Shown here piece after piece: positions 1-6,931 of a DNA stretch of 32,464 nt. Numbering within the stretch: position 1 is the first letter of the stretch; the number at the start of each line of letters is the position of its first letter. The notes under the pieces were generated by a model. That model had not been told where the DNA came from. It ran no database searches and worked only from the letters and a program-made list of their open reading frames with translations. The stretch comes from DATGFB01 sp032160545 (lineage in GTDB: Bacteria; Actinomycetota; Actinomycetes; Mycobacteriales; Jatrophihabitantaceae): contig JAVHVN010000111.1 of the NCBI GenBank assembly GCA_032160545.1, positions 1 through 32,464 of the forward strand, given 5' to 3'. Made by a program: the position numbers and the translations under genes.

Positions 1-195
1 GGCACCCAACTGGGCCAACGCACCGACCTGCCCGCCACCGCCACCGCCAACATCAACGGCTGGATCGGCGCGCAGGGCGGCACCACCTACTACGCCGTCG
101 GCCGCATCGACGACGTCAGCACCTACAGCGCCGCCCTCTCCCCCACTCAGGTCGGCAACCACTACAGCTCGGCGATCAGCGGAACGGCGCCCTGA
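1..195 (+). CDS. C-terminal fragment of a LamG-like (concanavalin A-like) secreted protein
   Basis: Frame 1 is open from the first base to a TGA at 193-195, giving the last 64 residues of a protein whose start lies outside the window. The segment containing YYAVGRIDDVSTYSAALSP, followed by TQVGNHY, matches the closing strands of LamG/laminin-G-like jelly-roll domains, where a GRIDDV motif and an ALS-P-Q-V-HY helix end the fold. Such domains usually sit at the C-terminus of secreted carbohydrate-binding or glycan-hydrolysing proteins. Its place just upstream of an exopolysaccharide operon fits a surface or matrix role, but the catalytic part, if any, cannot be seen. The family call rests on the motif alone. 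Confidence 0.6.
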   Translation, partial: GTQLGQRTDLPATATANINGWIGAQGGTTYYAVGRIDDVSTYSAALSPTQVGNHYSSAISGTAP

Positions 196-200
196 GCGAA

Positions 201-217
201 CCTGCCGGTCGGGCAGG
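201..217 (+). terminator. Possible small hairpin terminator after the LamG gene
   Basis: CCTGCC (201-206) and GGCAGG (212-217) form a perfect 6-bp stem with a 5-nt loop, six bases after the LamG stop and 30 bases before the next gene. There is no T-tract, so it is at best a weak, actinobacterial-type terminator. Confidence 0.3.
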
Positions 218-246
218 CGCTCCGATGCACGATGAGGGGGAACTTC

Positions 247-1335
247 ATGCTCCAAACACAGGACGATGTCGTCCGAGTCGGTGTGGTCGGGTGCGGGTAC
301 TGGGGCCCGAAACACCTGCGGGTGCTGGAGGGTCTGCCGAGAGTCTTCTCGATCGCCGCGATCGACCCGCGCGTCGAACGGCTCGCCGGGGTGCGCCGCG
401 TCCTGCCGTCGGTGCAGTGCTACACCTCGCTGGACGAGGCGTTGCCCTTCGTCGACGCGCTGATCATCGCCACGCCGCCGACCACGCATTTCGAACTCGG
501 CTACCGGGCGTTGAGCGCGGGCAAGCACGTCCTGATCGAGAAACCGATGGCGACGTCCTCGCTCGACGCCGAACTGCTGCTGTCGCTCAGCCGCGACCGC
601 GGGGTGACCCTCATGGCGGGGCACACCTTCGAGTACAACGCAGCGGTGCTCAAGCTGCGCGAGATCGTGCAGAGCCAGACCCTCGGCCGGCTGTATTACA
701 TCGACAGCTCGAGGCTCAACCTCGGCCTCTACCAGAGCGACGTCAACGTGTTGTTCGACCTCGCACCGCACGACGTGTCGATCATGAACTTCCTGCTCGA
801 CGCGGAGCCGATCTCCGTCGAGGCGTGGGGCTCGCGCCATGCGCACCCGGAACACACCGACGTCGCATACCTGCGCATGGAGTACGCCGAGCGTGGCGTG
901 TCAGCGCACATCCACGTCAGCTGGCTCGATCCGTGCAAGGTGCGCCGCGTGACGGTGGTCGGCAGCCAGAAGATGGCGGTGTACAACGACCTCGAGAGCG
1001 ACGAACGCATCCGGATCTACGACAAGGGCGTCGTCCGAGGCTCGGTCACCGAACCGCTGGGGCAGCCGCCGATGTCGTACCGCTACGGCGACATCGTCGC
1101 GCCGTTCATGCCGAGCGACGAGCCCCTGGCCGTCCAGGACGAGCACTTCGTGGACTGCATCCTGTCCGGCAAGATCCCGCAGTCCGACGGGTCGGTCGGA
1201 CTGTCGGTGGTACGCGTGCTCGAGGCGGCCCAGCGCTCGATCGACTGCGGCGGCCCCGTCCGTCTCGACGAGTCCGGCCCCGCCCCGACACGCGCCGCGG
1301 CCTTGGCATCCGCGCTCCGCGGGGGAACCGCGTGA
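247..1335 (+). CDS. Gfo/Idh/MocA family oxidoreductase, probable nucleotide-sugar 3-dehydrogenase (WlbA/WbpB-like)
   Basis: The protein has 362 residues. An N-terminal Rossmann fold is marked by VGVVGCGYWG (residues 11-20), and the family's EKP motif is at about 98-100 (LIEKPMATS). A downstream APHDVSIMNFL segment supplies the usual catalytic-region histidine. Members of this family oxidise a sugar hydroxyl with NAD(P). In WlbA/WbpB the product is the 3-keto form of UDP-GlcNAc(A), which an aminotransferase then aminates. The next two genes are exactly such an aminotransferase and a hexapeptide acyltransferase, so I infer a 3-keto-sugar role; the substrate is not shown. I chose ATG 247 over ATG 232 because GAGGGGGA lies about 6 bases before it. 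The stop overlaps the next start by 4 bp. A diverged paralogue lies at 8486-9547. Confidence 0.85.
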   Translation: MLQTQDDVVRVGVVGCGYWGPKHLRVLEGLPRVFSIAAIDPRVERLAGVRRVLPSVQCYTSLDEALPFVDALIIATPPTTHFELGYRALSAGKHVLIEKPMATSSLDAELLLSLSRDRGVTLMAGHTFEYNAAVLKLREIVQSQTLGRLYYIDSSRLNLGLYQSDVNVLFDLAPHDVSIMNFLLDAEPISVEAWGSRHAHPEHTDVAYLRMEYAERGVSAHIHVSWLDPCKVRRVTVVGSQKMAVYNDLESDERIRIYDKGVVRGSVTEPLGQPPMSYRYGDIVAPFMPSDEPLAVQDEHFVDCILSGKIPQSDGSVGLSVVRVLEAAQRSIDCGGPVRLDESGPAPTRAAALASALRGGTA

Positions 1336-2456
1336 ACACCTGCATCCCGCTCGTCGACATGCGTGCGATGACGGCGGACATCCGCGAGGACGCCACCGCC
1401 GCGTGGAACGAGCTGCTCGAGCAAGGGGACTTCGTCCGGGGTGCGGCCGTCGGCCGCTTCGAAGCGGAGTGGGCCCGCTACTGCGGCACCGCGCACGCAG
1501 TGGGCGTCGCGAACGGCACCGACGCGATCTGGCTGACGCTGCGTGCACTGGACATCGGCCCGGGTGACGACGTCGTGGTTCCGACCAACACGTTCGTCGC
1601 CACCGTCGAGGCCGTTGTCCAGGCCGGCGCCCGGCCGGTCTTCGCCGACGTCGACCCGGCGACGCTGCTGCTCAGCCCGCAGATGCTGCGCGCGGCGCTG
1701 ACGTCACGCACCCGCGCGGTCATCGCGGTGCACCTGTTCGGCCAGATGCCCGACATGGATGCCCTGCTGGGCGTCACCGACGCGGCGGGCGTGTACCTGA
1801 TCGAGGACGCGGCGCAGGCCCATGGAGCGCGCTGGAACGGCAGGCGGGCCGGCTCCTACGGCGTCGCCGGCTGCTTCAGCTTCTATCCCGGCAAGAACCT
1901 CGGGGCGTTCGGGGACGCCGGAGCGGTCGTCACCTCTCACGACGGGCTCGCCGACACGATCCGCAGTTTCGCAGACCACGGCAGGACACCGAACCGCCAC
2001 GACGAACACCAGCTGATCGGATGGAACAGCCGTCTCGACACGATCCAGGCCGCGGTGTTGTCGGCGAAGCTGCGCCATCTCGACCGCTGGAACCGCTCGC
2101 GGGTGGCGACGATGGCGATGTACCGCCAGCTGCTGGGCGGGACGCCGGCCCAGTTCGTCCACACCGCTCGCGGGGCGGAGCCGGTGTATCACCTGGCCGT
2201 CGTCCAGGTTCCCGACCGCGACCGAGCCCGGGACGCACTGCGCGCGTACGGCATCGCGACCGGCGTGCACTACCGGCGTCCGTGCCACCAGACACCGCCG
2301 TACGCCGGCCTGGCCCGGGGACCGTTGCCGGTGGCCGAAGCGGCAGCCGACCGGATCCTGTCCCTGCCGCTCTTCCCGGGCATGACGTCCGCGCAGACCG
2401 AGCGGGTGGCCGACGCGTTGCGCTGTGCCCTCGCTGCACTGGAGGTCCCGGCATGA
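1332..2456 (+). CDS. DegT/DnrJ/EryC1-family sugar aminotransferase (WlbC/WbpE-like)
   Basis: This 374-residue PLP enzyme belongs to the nucleotide-sugar aminotransferase family. Visible landmarks are the NGTDA phosphate-binding turn (61-65), the EDAAQAHGA segment (from about 158, with Asp159 expected to contact the PLP ring nitrogen) and the Schiff-base lysine in FYPGKNLGAFGD (Lys188). A C-terminal GVHYRRPCHQTP segment is typical of the family. It would transfer an amino group, usually from glutamate, to the keto-sugar made by the upstream dehydrogenase. The start is GTG 1332, overlapping the previous stop as GTGA; the same frame is open much further upstream, but that stretch lies over the dehydrogenase gene and is not coding. 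The stop overlaps the next gene by 4 bp, indicating translational coupling. Confidence 0.9.
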   Translation: MNTCIPLVDMRAMTADIREDATAAWNELLEQGDFVRGAAVGRFEAEWARYCGTAHAVGVANGTDAIWLTLRALDIGPGDDVVVPTNTFVATVEAVVQAGARPVFADVDPATLLLSPQMLRAALTSRTRAVIAVHLFGQMPDMDALLGVTDAAGVYLIEDAAQAHGARWNGRRAGSYGVAGCFSFYPGKNLGAFGDAGAVVTSHDGLADTIRSFADHGRTPNRHDEHQLIGWNSRLDTIQAAVLSAKLRHLDRWNRSRVATMAMYRQLLGGTPAQFVHTARGAEPVYHLAVVQVPDRDRARDALRAYGIATGVHYRRPCHQTPPYAGLARGPLPVAEAAADRILSLPLFPGMTSAQTERVADALRCALAALEVPA

Positions 2457-3109
2457 CCGCGGAGCAAGTGCCCTGCGAGCACGAGCTCATCGACGACGAC
2501 GTGCTGCTGGGCTACCCCTCGGACCGCGGCGCCACGCACGGCCTCGTACTCGGCGCGGGCGCCCGGTTGCGCAGCGGAACCGTCATCTATGCCGGATCGT
2601 GCATCGGCGCGCGTCTCACCACCGGGCATCACACGGTGATCCGCGAGGACAATCGCATCGGCGACGATGTCTCGGTCTGGACGAACACCGTCATCGACTA
2701 CGGGTGCCGCATCGGCGACCGGGTGAAGATCCACTGCAACTGCTACGTCGCGCAGTACACCGAGATCGACGACGACGCGTTCCTCGCCCCGGGGGTCACG
2801 ATCGCCAACGACCTGTATCCCCGCGAGCCGGGTTCGCGCGACTACATGTCCGGTCCGCGCATCGGCGCGCGAGCCCGGATCGGGGTCAACGTCACGCTGC
2901 TGCCGTTCGTCCGGATCGGCGCGGACGCGCTGATCGGCGCGGGGTCGGTCGTGTCCCGGGACGTCCCGGACGGGTTCGTCGCGTACGGGAACCCGGCGCG
3001 GGCGGTACGGGCCGTGGGCGAGCTGCGGGACATCGCCGCCCGCGTGGAAGCCGACGAGTCGTCGGCGAGCCGGTTCCGGCTCTCCGCTGGTCCGGTGAAC
3101 GGGGGGTGA
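2453..3109 (+). CDS. Left-handed beta-helix (hexapeptide-repeat) N-acyltransferase, WlbB/WbpD-like
   Basis: The protein has 218 residues. Repeated hexads of the form [I/V]-G-x-x-x-x run through the sequence (for example IGDDVSVWTNTVIDYGCRIG, then VKIHCNCYVAQYTEIDDDAF), ending with the family's IGAGSVVSRDVPDGFVAYGNPAR closing strands. This is the fold of sugar acetyltransferases such as WlbB/WbpD, which acetylate the 3-amino group of UDP-GlcNAc3N-type sugars with acetyl-CoA. Gene order dehydrogenase - aminotransferase - acyltransferase supports that role; the acyl group is inferred. The ATG at 2453 overlaps the aminotransferase stop (ATGA), and the stop overlaps the next gene's GTG. The equally long frame starting at 2021 is only read-through upstream of this start. 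Confidence 0.85.
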   Translation: MTAEQVPCEHELIDDDVLLGYPSDRGATHGLVLGAGARLRSGTVIYAGSCIGARLTTGHHTVIREDNRIGDDVSVWTNTVIDYGCRIGDRVKIHCNCYVAQYTEIDDDAFLAPGVTIANDLYPREPGSRDYMSGPRIGARARIGVNVTLLPFVRIGADALIGAGSVVSRDVPDGFVAYGNPARAVRAVGELRDIAARVEADESSASRFRLSAGPVNGG

Positions 3110-3762
3110 CCGGGCCCAGGCGGCCCGCGAATCGCGTGGCGGCCGCAGCGCGTCGCGTGGTCGACATCGTCGTCGCCATCGTTTCGCTGGCCGTCCTCAC
3201 GCCGTTGGTGGCGGCCGTGGTCATCGGCATCCGCGCCACGTCGAGAGGTCCGGCCCTGTTCCGGCAGCAGCGCGTCGGCCGGGACGGGCAGCCGTTCACG
3301 CTCTACAAGTTCCGCACCATGCGGGTGGACGCGGACGACAGCGTCCACCGGGCCTACGTCAGCCGCCTGCTCACCGAGGAGGCACCACCGGCGGGTGGCT
3401 CCGGCGGGCTCTACAAGCTGCAGGACGACCCCCGCGTGACCGGCGTCGGTGCGTTCCTGCGGCGGACCAGCCTCGACGAGCTGCCGCAGCTGCTGAACAT
3501 CGTGCGGGGCGAGATGGCGCTGGTCGGGCCACGCCCCGTGCTGCCGTGGGAGGCAGCATTGTTCGACCCGCGCTACCAGGCCCGCTTCAGCGTCCGGCCC
3601 GGCCTCACCGGACTGTGGCAGGTCAGCGGACGAGCCCGGCTGACCATGCGGGAGGCGCTGGATCTCGACATCGCGTACGTCGAGCAACAGCGGCTCGCCC
3701 TGGACCTGCGGATCCTCGTCAAGACGGTGCCCATCGTGTTGTTCCGGCACGCGACATGGTGA
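3106..3762 (+). CDS. Small monotopic phosphoglycosyl transferase (bacterial sugar transferase) initiating EPS synthesis
   Basis: The 218-residue protein starts at GTG 3106 (GTGA overlap with the acyltransferase). One hydrophobic re-entrant segment (about residues 16-40, VVDIVVAIVSLAVLTPLVAA) is followed by the family motifs QQRVGRDGQPFTLYKFRTM, TSLDELPQLLNIVRGEMALVGPRP (with the catalytic Asp-Glu pair) and RPGLTGLWQVSGR. Such enzymes move a phosphosugar from a UDP-sugar onto undecaprenyl phosphate at the cytoplasmic membrane, the first membrane step of exopolysaccharide or O-unit assembly. The protein lacks the extra N-terminal transmembrane domain of WcaJ, so it is the small PglC/WbaP-core type. 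The donor sugar may be the acylamino sugar made by the three preceding genes; that is inference. Confidence 0.9.
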   Translation: MTGPRRPANRVAAAARRVVDIVVAIVSLAVLTPLVAAVVIGIRATSRGPALFRQQRVGRDGQPFTLYKFRTMRVDADDSVHRAYVSRLLTEEAPPAGGSGGLYKLQDDPRVTGVGAFLRRTSLDELPQLLNIVRGEMALVGPRPVLPWEAALFDPRYQARFSVRPGLTGLWQVSGRARLTMREALDLDIAYVEQQRLALDLRILVKTVPIVLFRHATW

Positions 3763-5462
3763 GCCTCGACCACGCCGACACCCCCGCCGTGGGCGCCTCG
3801 GCGGCATGGTCCGAAGCAGTCTCGACCACGCGGGACTCCGTGACCGTTGCGCTCTGGACGGCGATCAGCCGCATCACCGGCCTGGTGCGGGTCGCGGTGG
3901 TCGCGGCCGTCCTGGGCGCCACCTACCTCGGCAACACCTATCAGTTCACGAACTCGGTGCCGAACCTCGTGTACTACGGGCTGCTGGGCGGCGCGCTCGT
4001 GTCGTCCCTGCTGGTGCCGGTGCTGGTGCGGCACCTTGCCGCCGGCGACGTCGCTGCGACCGCGCGGGTGGCGTCCGGTTTCCTCGGTGCGGCGACGGCC
4101 GGCGCCCTGCTCGCGGTGCCGGTCGCGGTCGTCGCCGTTCCGCTGGTCCTGCGGCTGAGCACTGCCGGCGCGCCCGCGGGCATCTCCGCCGCGCAGGCCA
4201 CGGCCGGCACGCTGCTCGTCGCGCTGCTGGTTCCGCAGGTGGTGGCCTACGCGGTGATCGCCTGTTCGGCCGCCGTCATGAACGCGCGGCGCCGCTTCGC
4301 ACTCGCGGCGGCTGCGCCGGCGCTGGAGAACGTCGGAAGCATCGCGGTCCTGATGGTGGTGTGGCTGCGCTACGGCAGCGGCCGCGAGATCACGAACGTG
4401 AGCACCGCAGAGCTCCTGATGCTCGGTGGCGGGACGACCGCGGCCGTCGTGCTGCACGCCACCGTCCAGTGGTGGGGCGCCCGCCGAACCGGCGTCCGGC
4501 TCACGCTCGCCCCGGGATGGCGCGACCCGGAGGTCCGCACGGTGCTGCGACGCGCGAGCATTGCGATCCTGCAAGCCGGGTTGTGGACGATCCAGATCGT
4601 CGTGATGCTCGCGCTCGCGAACCGCGTTCCGGGCGGGGTCGTCGCGGTGCTCATCGCCATGAACTTCTTCTTCCTGCCGATCGCGCTCGTCGCCACGCCC
4701 GTCGCGTTGTCGACACTGCCCCGGCTGGCAGAGCATGCCCAGGCCCGCCGGTGGGCGGCATACCACGACGCGGTCACCCGAGCCGTCGCGCTCACCGTGT
4801 TCGCGACCGTCCCCGCCGCCGTCGGATACGTCGTGCTCGCGGGCCAACTCGGGCGCGTCGTCTCCTTCGGCTCGATGTCCGAGTCCGCCCCCCTCATCGC
4901 CGCCGCGCTCGCCGCCGTGGCGGCCGGCGTGGTCGGCACCGCGACGTTCACCGTCGCCACGTACGCCTGCTACGCCCGCGAGGACGCCTGGACACCGCTG
5001 CGGGTGATGATCGGCCAGGCCTGCGTCGCGGTGTCGATCATGGCGAGTTCGCTGCTCACGTCCGGACGCGGCGCACTGGCCGTACTGACCGGCGGGCTGG
5101 CGACCGGCGCCCTGGGCGGCGCGGCGGTCCTGCTGCACCGGCTGCGGGTCCGGGGGCGCCGCGGCTCGCCACTGCTCGCGTCGTTCCTGCGCACCGGGTC
5201 GTGTGCCGCCGCGATGGCCGTGCCGACGTGGCTCGTCGGCCACCTCGCGTCGAGGGTGCTCTCCGGCCGGGCCGGAGAACTGGCGGCGGTGGTCCTCGCC
5301 GCCGTGACCGGCGCCGCCGTCTACGGCCTGGGTCACCGGCTCACCGGCTCGCCCGAACTCGGCATGCTCACCAGCAGCGTCCTGCGCCGCACGAGGTCCG
5401 TGCCCGTCGCGGCGGACCCCGGAGGGCTCGCGTCACTCGGGGCACAGGGGGCACGGTCATGA
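3756..5462 (+). CDS. MurJ/MviN-like lipid-linked oligosaccharide flippase
   Basis: This polytopic membrane protein has 568 residues and many hydrophobic segments, consistent with the 14-helix MOP fold. The N-terminal stretch (SRITGLVRVAVVAAVLGATY, then NTYQFTNSVPNLVYYGLLGG) follows the MurJ pattern SRxLGxxRxxxxAxxLG plus the first-repeat PNL signature. MurJ flips lipid II; copies inside polysaccharide clusters are thought to flip the repeat unit, as Wzx does. Its place after the initiating transferase and before the polymerase argues for the latter, and a true cell-wall MurJ is probably encoded elsewhere. The start is ATG 3756, overlapping the previous stop by 7 bp; the open frame upstream of it is not coding. 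Confidence 0.85.
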   Translation: MVSLDHADTPAVGASAAWSEAVSTTRDSVTVALWTAISRITGLVRVAVVAAVLGATYLGNTYQFTNSVPNLVYYGLLGGALVSSLLVPVLVRHLAAGDVAATARVASGFLGAATAGALLAVPVAVVAVPLVLRLSTAGAPAGISAAQATAGTLLVALLVPQVVAYAVIACSAAVMNARRRFALAAAAPALENVGSIAVLMVVWLRYGSGREITNVSTAELLMLGGGTTAAVVLHATVQWWGARRTGVRLTLAPGWRDPEVRTVLRRASIAILQAGLWTIQIVVMLALANRVPGGVVAVLIAMNFFFLPIALVATPVALSTLPRLAEHAQARRWAAYHDAVTRAVALTVFATVPAAVGYVVLAGQLGRVVSFGSMSESAPLIAAALAAVAAGVVGTATFTVATYACYAREDAWTPLRVMIGQACVAVSIMASSLLTSGRGALAVLTGGLATGALGGAAVLLHRLRVRGRRGSPLLASFLRTGSCAAAMAVPTWLVGHLASRVLSGRAGELAAVVLAAVTGAAVYGLGHRLTGSPELGMLTSSVLRRTRSVPVAADPGGLASLGAQGARS

Positions 5463-6931
5463 CCGTCGCCACGATCCCCGTCCTGCCGCCACAGCCCCCC
5501 GCCGCGGCCCGGGTGCGCTCGGCAACGGACGGGCTGCGCAGCGCCGTGACCGAGGCCGGCGGCCCCCTCCTGCTCGTGGGTGTCGCACTCGCGGTCGGCG
5601 CCGGCGTCAGCCTCGCCCCCCTGCCCGCATTCATCGGCGCGCTGGCGATCGGGCTGGTCGTGTGGGTGGCGACGCATCCCGCTCACGGCGTCTACCTCGT
5701 CGTGACGATCACCCCGCTCGTCGCTGGCATCGACCGGGGATCGGTGATCCCCGTCCTGCGTCCCAACGAAGCGGTTGCCGCACTCGTCGGGGCCGCGCTG
5801 CTGTTGCGGTGGCTCGTCAGGCTGCGGTCGACGCGCGACGTGACGCTCCGGCTGACACCGCTCACCACCGCGATGCTGCTCCTGGCGCTGGCCAGTTCCG
5901 TGCTGCCGTTGCTGTGGCTGCAGGTCCGCAACCAGCCCATCGCGTCGGACGACCTGCTGTACACCCTCACGATCTGGAAGTTCTTCGGCGTCTTCCTCAT
6001 CGTCCGCTCCGCGCACCTCGACGAGCGCCGGATCTGGCACTGCCTGTACCTGTCGGTCGGCGTGGCGGTCGTGGTCGCGATCGTCGCGATCCTGCAGGCG
6101 ATGCATGTCGGCCCGGTCATCTCCCTGTTGGGCAACTACTACACGACCAACAACAACGTGAACGCGTTGGGCAACTCCCGCGGCAGTTCGCTGCTCGCGC
6201 TCCCGATCGCGGTGGCCGACCTCCTGTCGTTCAACCTCGCAGTGCTCGTCGGCATCATGTGGGTGCGCCGCCGGACCTCGCCGCTGCTGGGCGTCGGCGT
6301 GCTGATCCTGCTGGCCGGCGTCGTCAGCGCCGCCGAGTTCTCCGGCGTCCTGGGCCTCGCGATAGGGATCATCGCCGTCTGCGCGGTGACCGGATCGGTG
6401 AAGATCCTGCGTTACGTCGTGCCGGGCGCGGTGTTCGCCGTCGTCGTGCTGTGGCCGGTGATCCAGACCCGGCTCATGGGGTTCCATTCGACGTACGGGC
6501 TGCCCCAGAGCTGGACCGGGCGGCTGGTCAACCTGCGCACGTACTTCTGGCCGACGCTGTTCTCACACGACCACTTCGTGCTCGGGGTGCGCCCTGCCGC
6601 GCGCATCGTGGCGCCGCACCGGGCCAACGGCTTCATCTGGATCGAGAGCGGTTACACGTGGCTGCTCTGGGCAGGTGGCATCCCACTGCTGCTCGCGTTC
6701 TGCTACTTCGCGGTTACGGCCGGCCGCAGCGGAATGCGCGCGGTCAGGTCCGGGCTTCCGGCGCGCCGCGTCGCCGGGCTCGGCGGCGTCGCCGCGATCA
6801 CGATCACGTCGGTGCTCATGATCTTCGACCCACACCTCACCTACCGAGGCTCGGCGGACAGCCTGTTCGTCCTGCTCGCGCTGAGCGCCCCCGCCGTCCG
6901 ACACGTCCAGGCAGGAGATTCACATGGTTGA
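5459..6931 (+). CDS. Polytopic O-antigen polymerase/ligase-like membrane protein (Wzy-type)
   Basis: The protein has 490 residues with about 10-12 hydrophobic helices. After a short cytoplasmic start come paired helices, then a large extracytoplasmic loop holding the charged stretch VLGVRPAARIVAPHRANGF and the adjacent IWIESGYTWLLWAGGIP. Position and composition match the periplasmic loop of O-antigen ligase/Wzy_C proteins. These proteins polymerise or ligate lipid-linked repeat units outside the membrane. Sequence identity within this family is low, so the assignment relies on topology plus the flanking flippase and Wzz genes. The start is ATG 5459, overlapping the flippase stop by 4 bp. Confidence 0.75.
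   Translation: MTVATIPVLPPQPPAAARVRSATDGLRSAVTEAGGPLLLVGVALAVGAGVSLAPLPAFIGALAIGLVVWVATHPAHGVYLVVTITPLVAGIDRGSVIPVLRPNEAVAALVGAALLLRWLVRLRSTRDVTLRLTPLTTAMLLLALASSVLPLLWLQVRNQPIASDDLLYTLTIWKFFGVFLIVRSAHLDERRIWHCLYLSVGVAVVVAIVAILQAMHVGPVISLLGNYYTTNNNVNALGNSRGSSLLALPIAVADLLSFNLAVLVGIMWVRRRTSPLLGVGVLILLAGVVSAAEFSGVLGLAIGIIAVCAVTGSVKILRYVVPGAVFAVVVLWPVIQTRLMGFHSTYGLPQSWTGRLVNLRTYFWPTLFSHDHFVLGVRPAARIVAPHRANGFIWIESGYTWLLWAGGIPLLLAFCYFAVTAGRSGMRAVRSGLPARRVAGLGGVAAITITSVLMIFDPHLTYRGSADSLFVLLALSAPAVRHVQAGDSHG

Noticed and set aside
225..1331. Long upstream extension of the aminotransferase reading frame
   Set aside because: It overlaps the well-supported dehydrogenase gene, its translation is Arg/Pro-rich and unlike any family, and GTG 1332 gives the normal aminotransferase length.
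5333..6487. 384-codon minus-strand open frame opposite the polymerase-like gene
   Set aside because: His/Asp/Arg/Gln-rich composition without any domain, typical of the antisense frame of a membrane protein gene.
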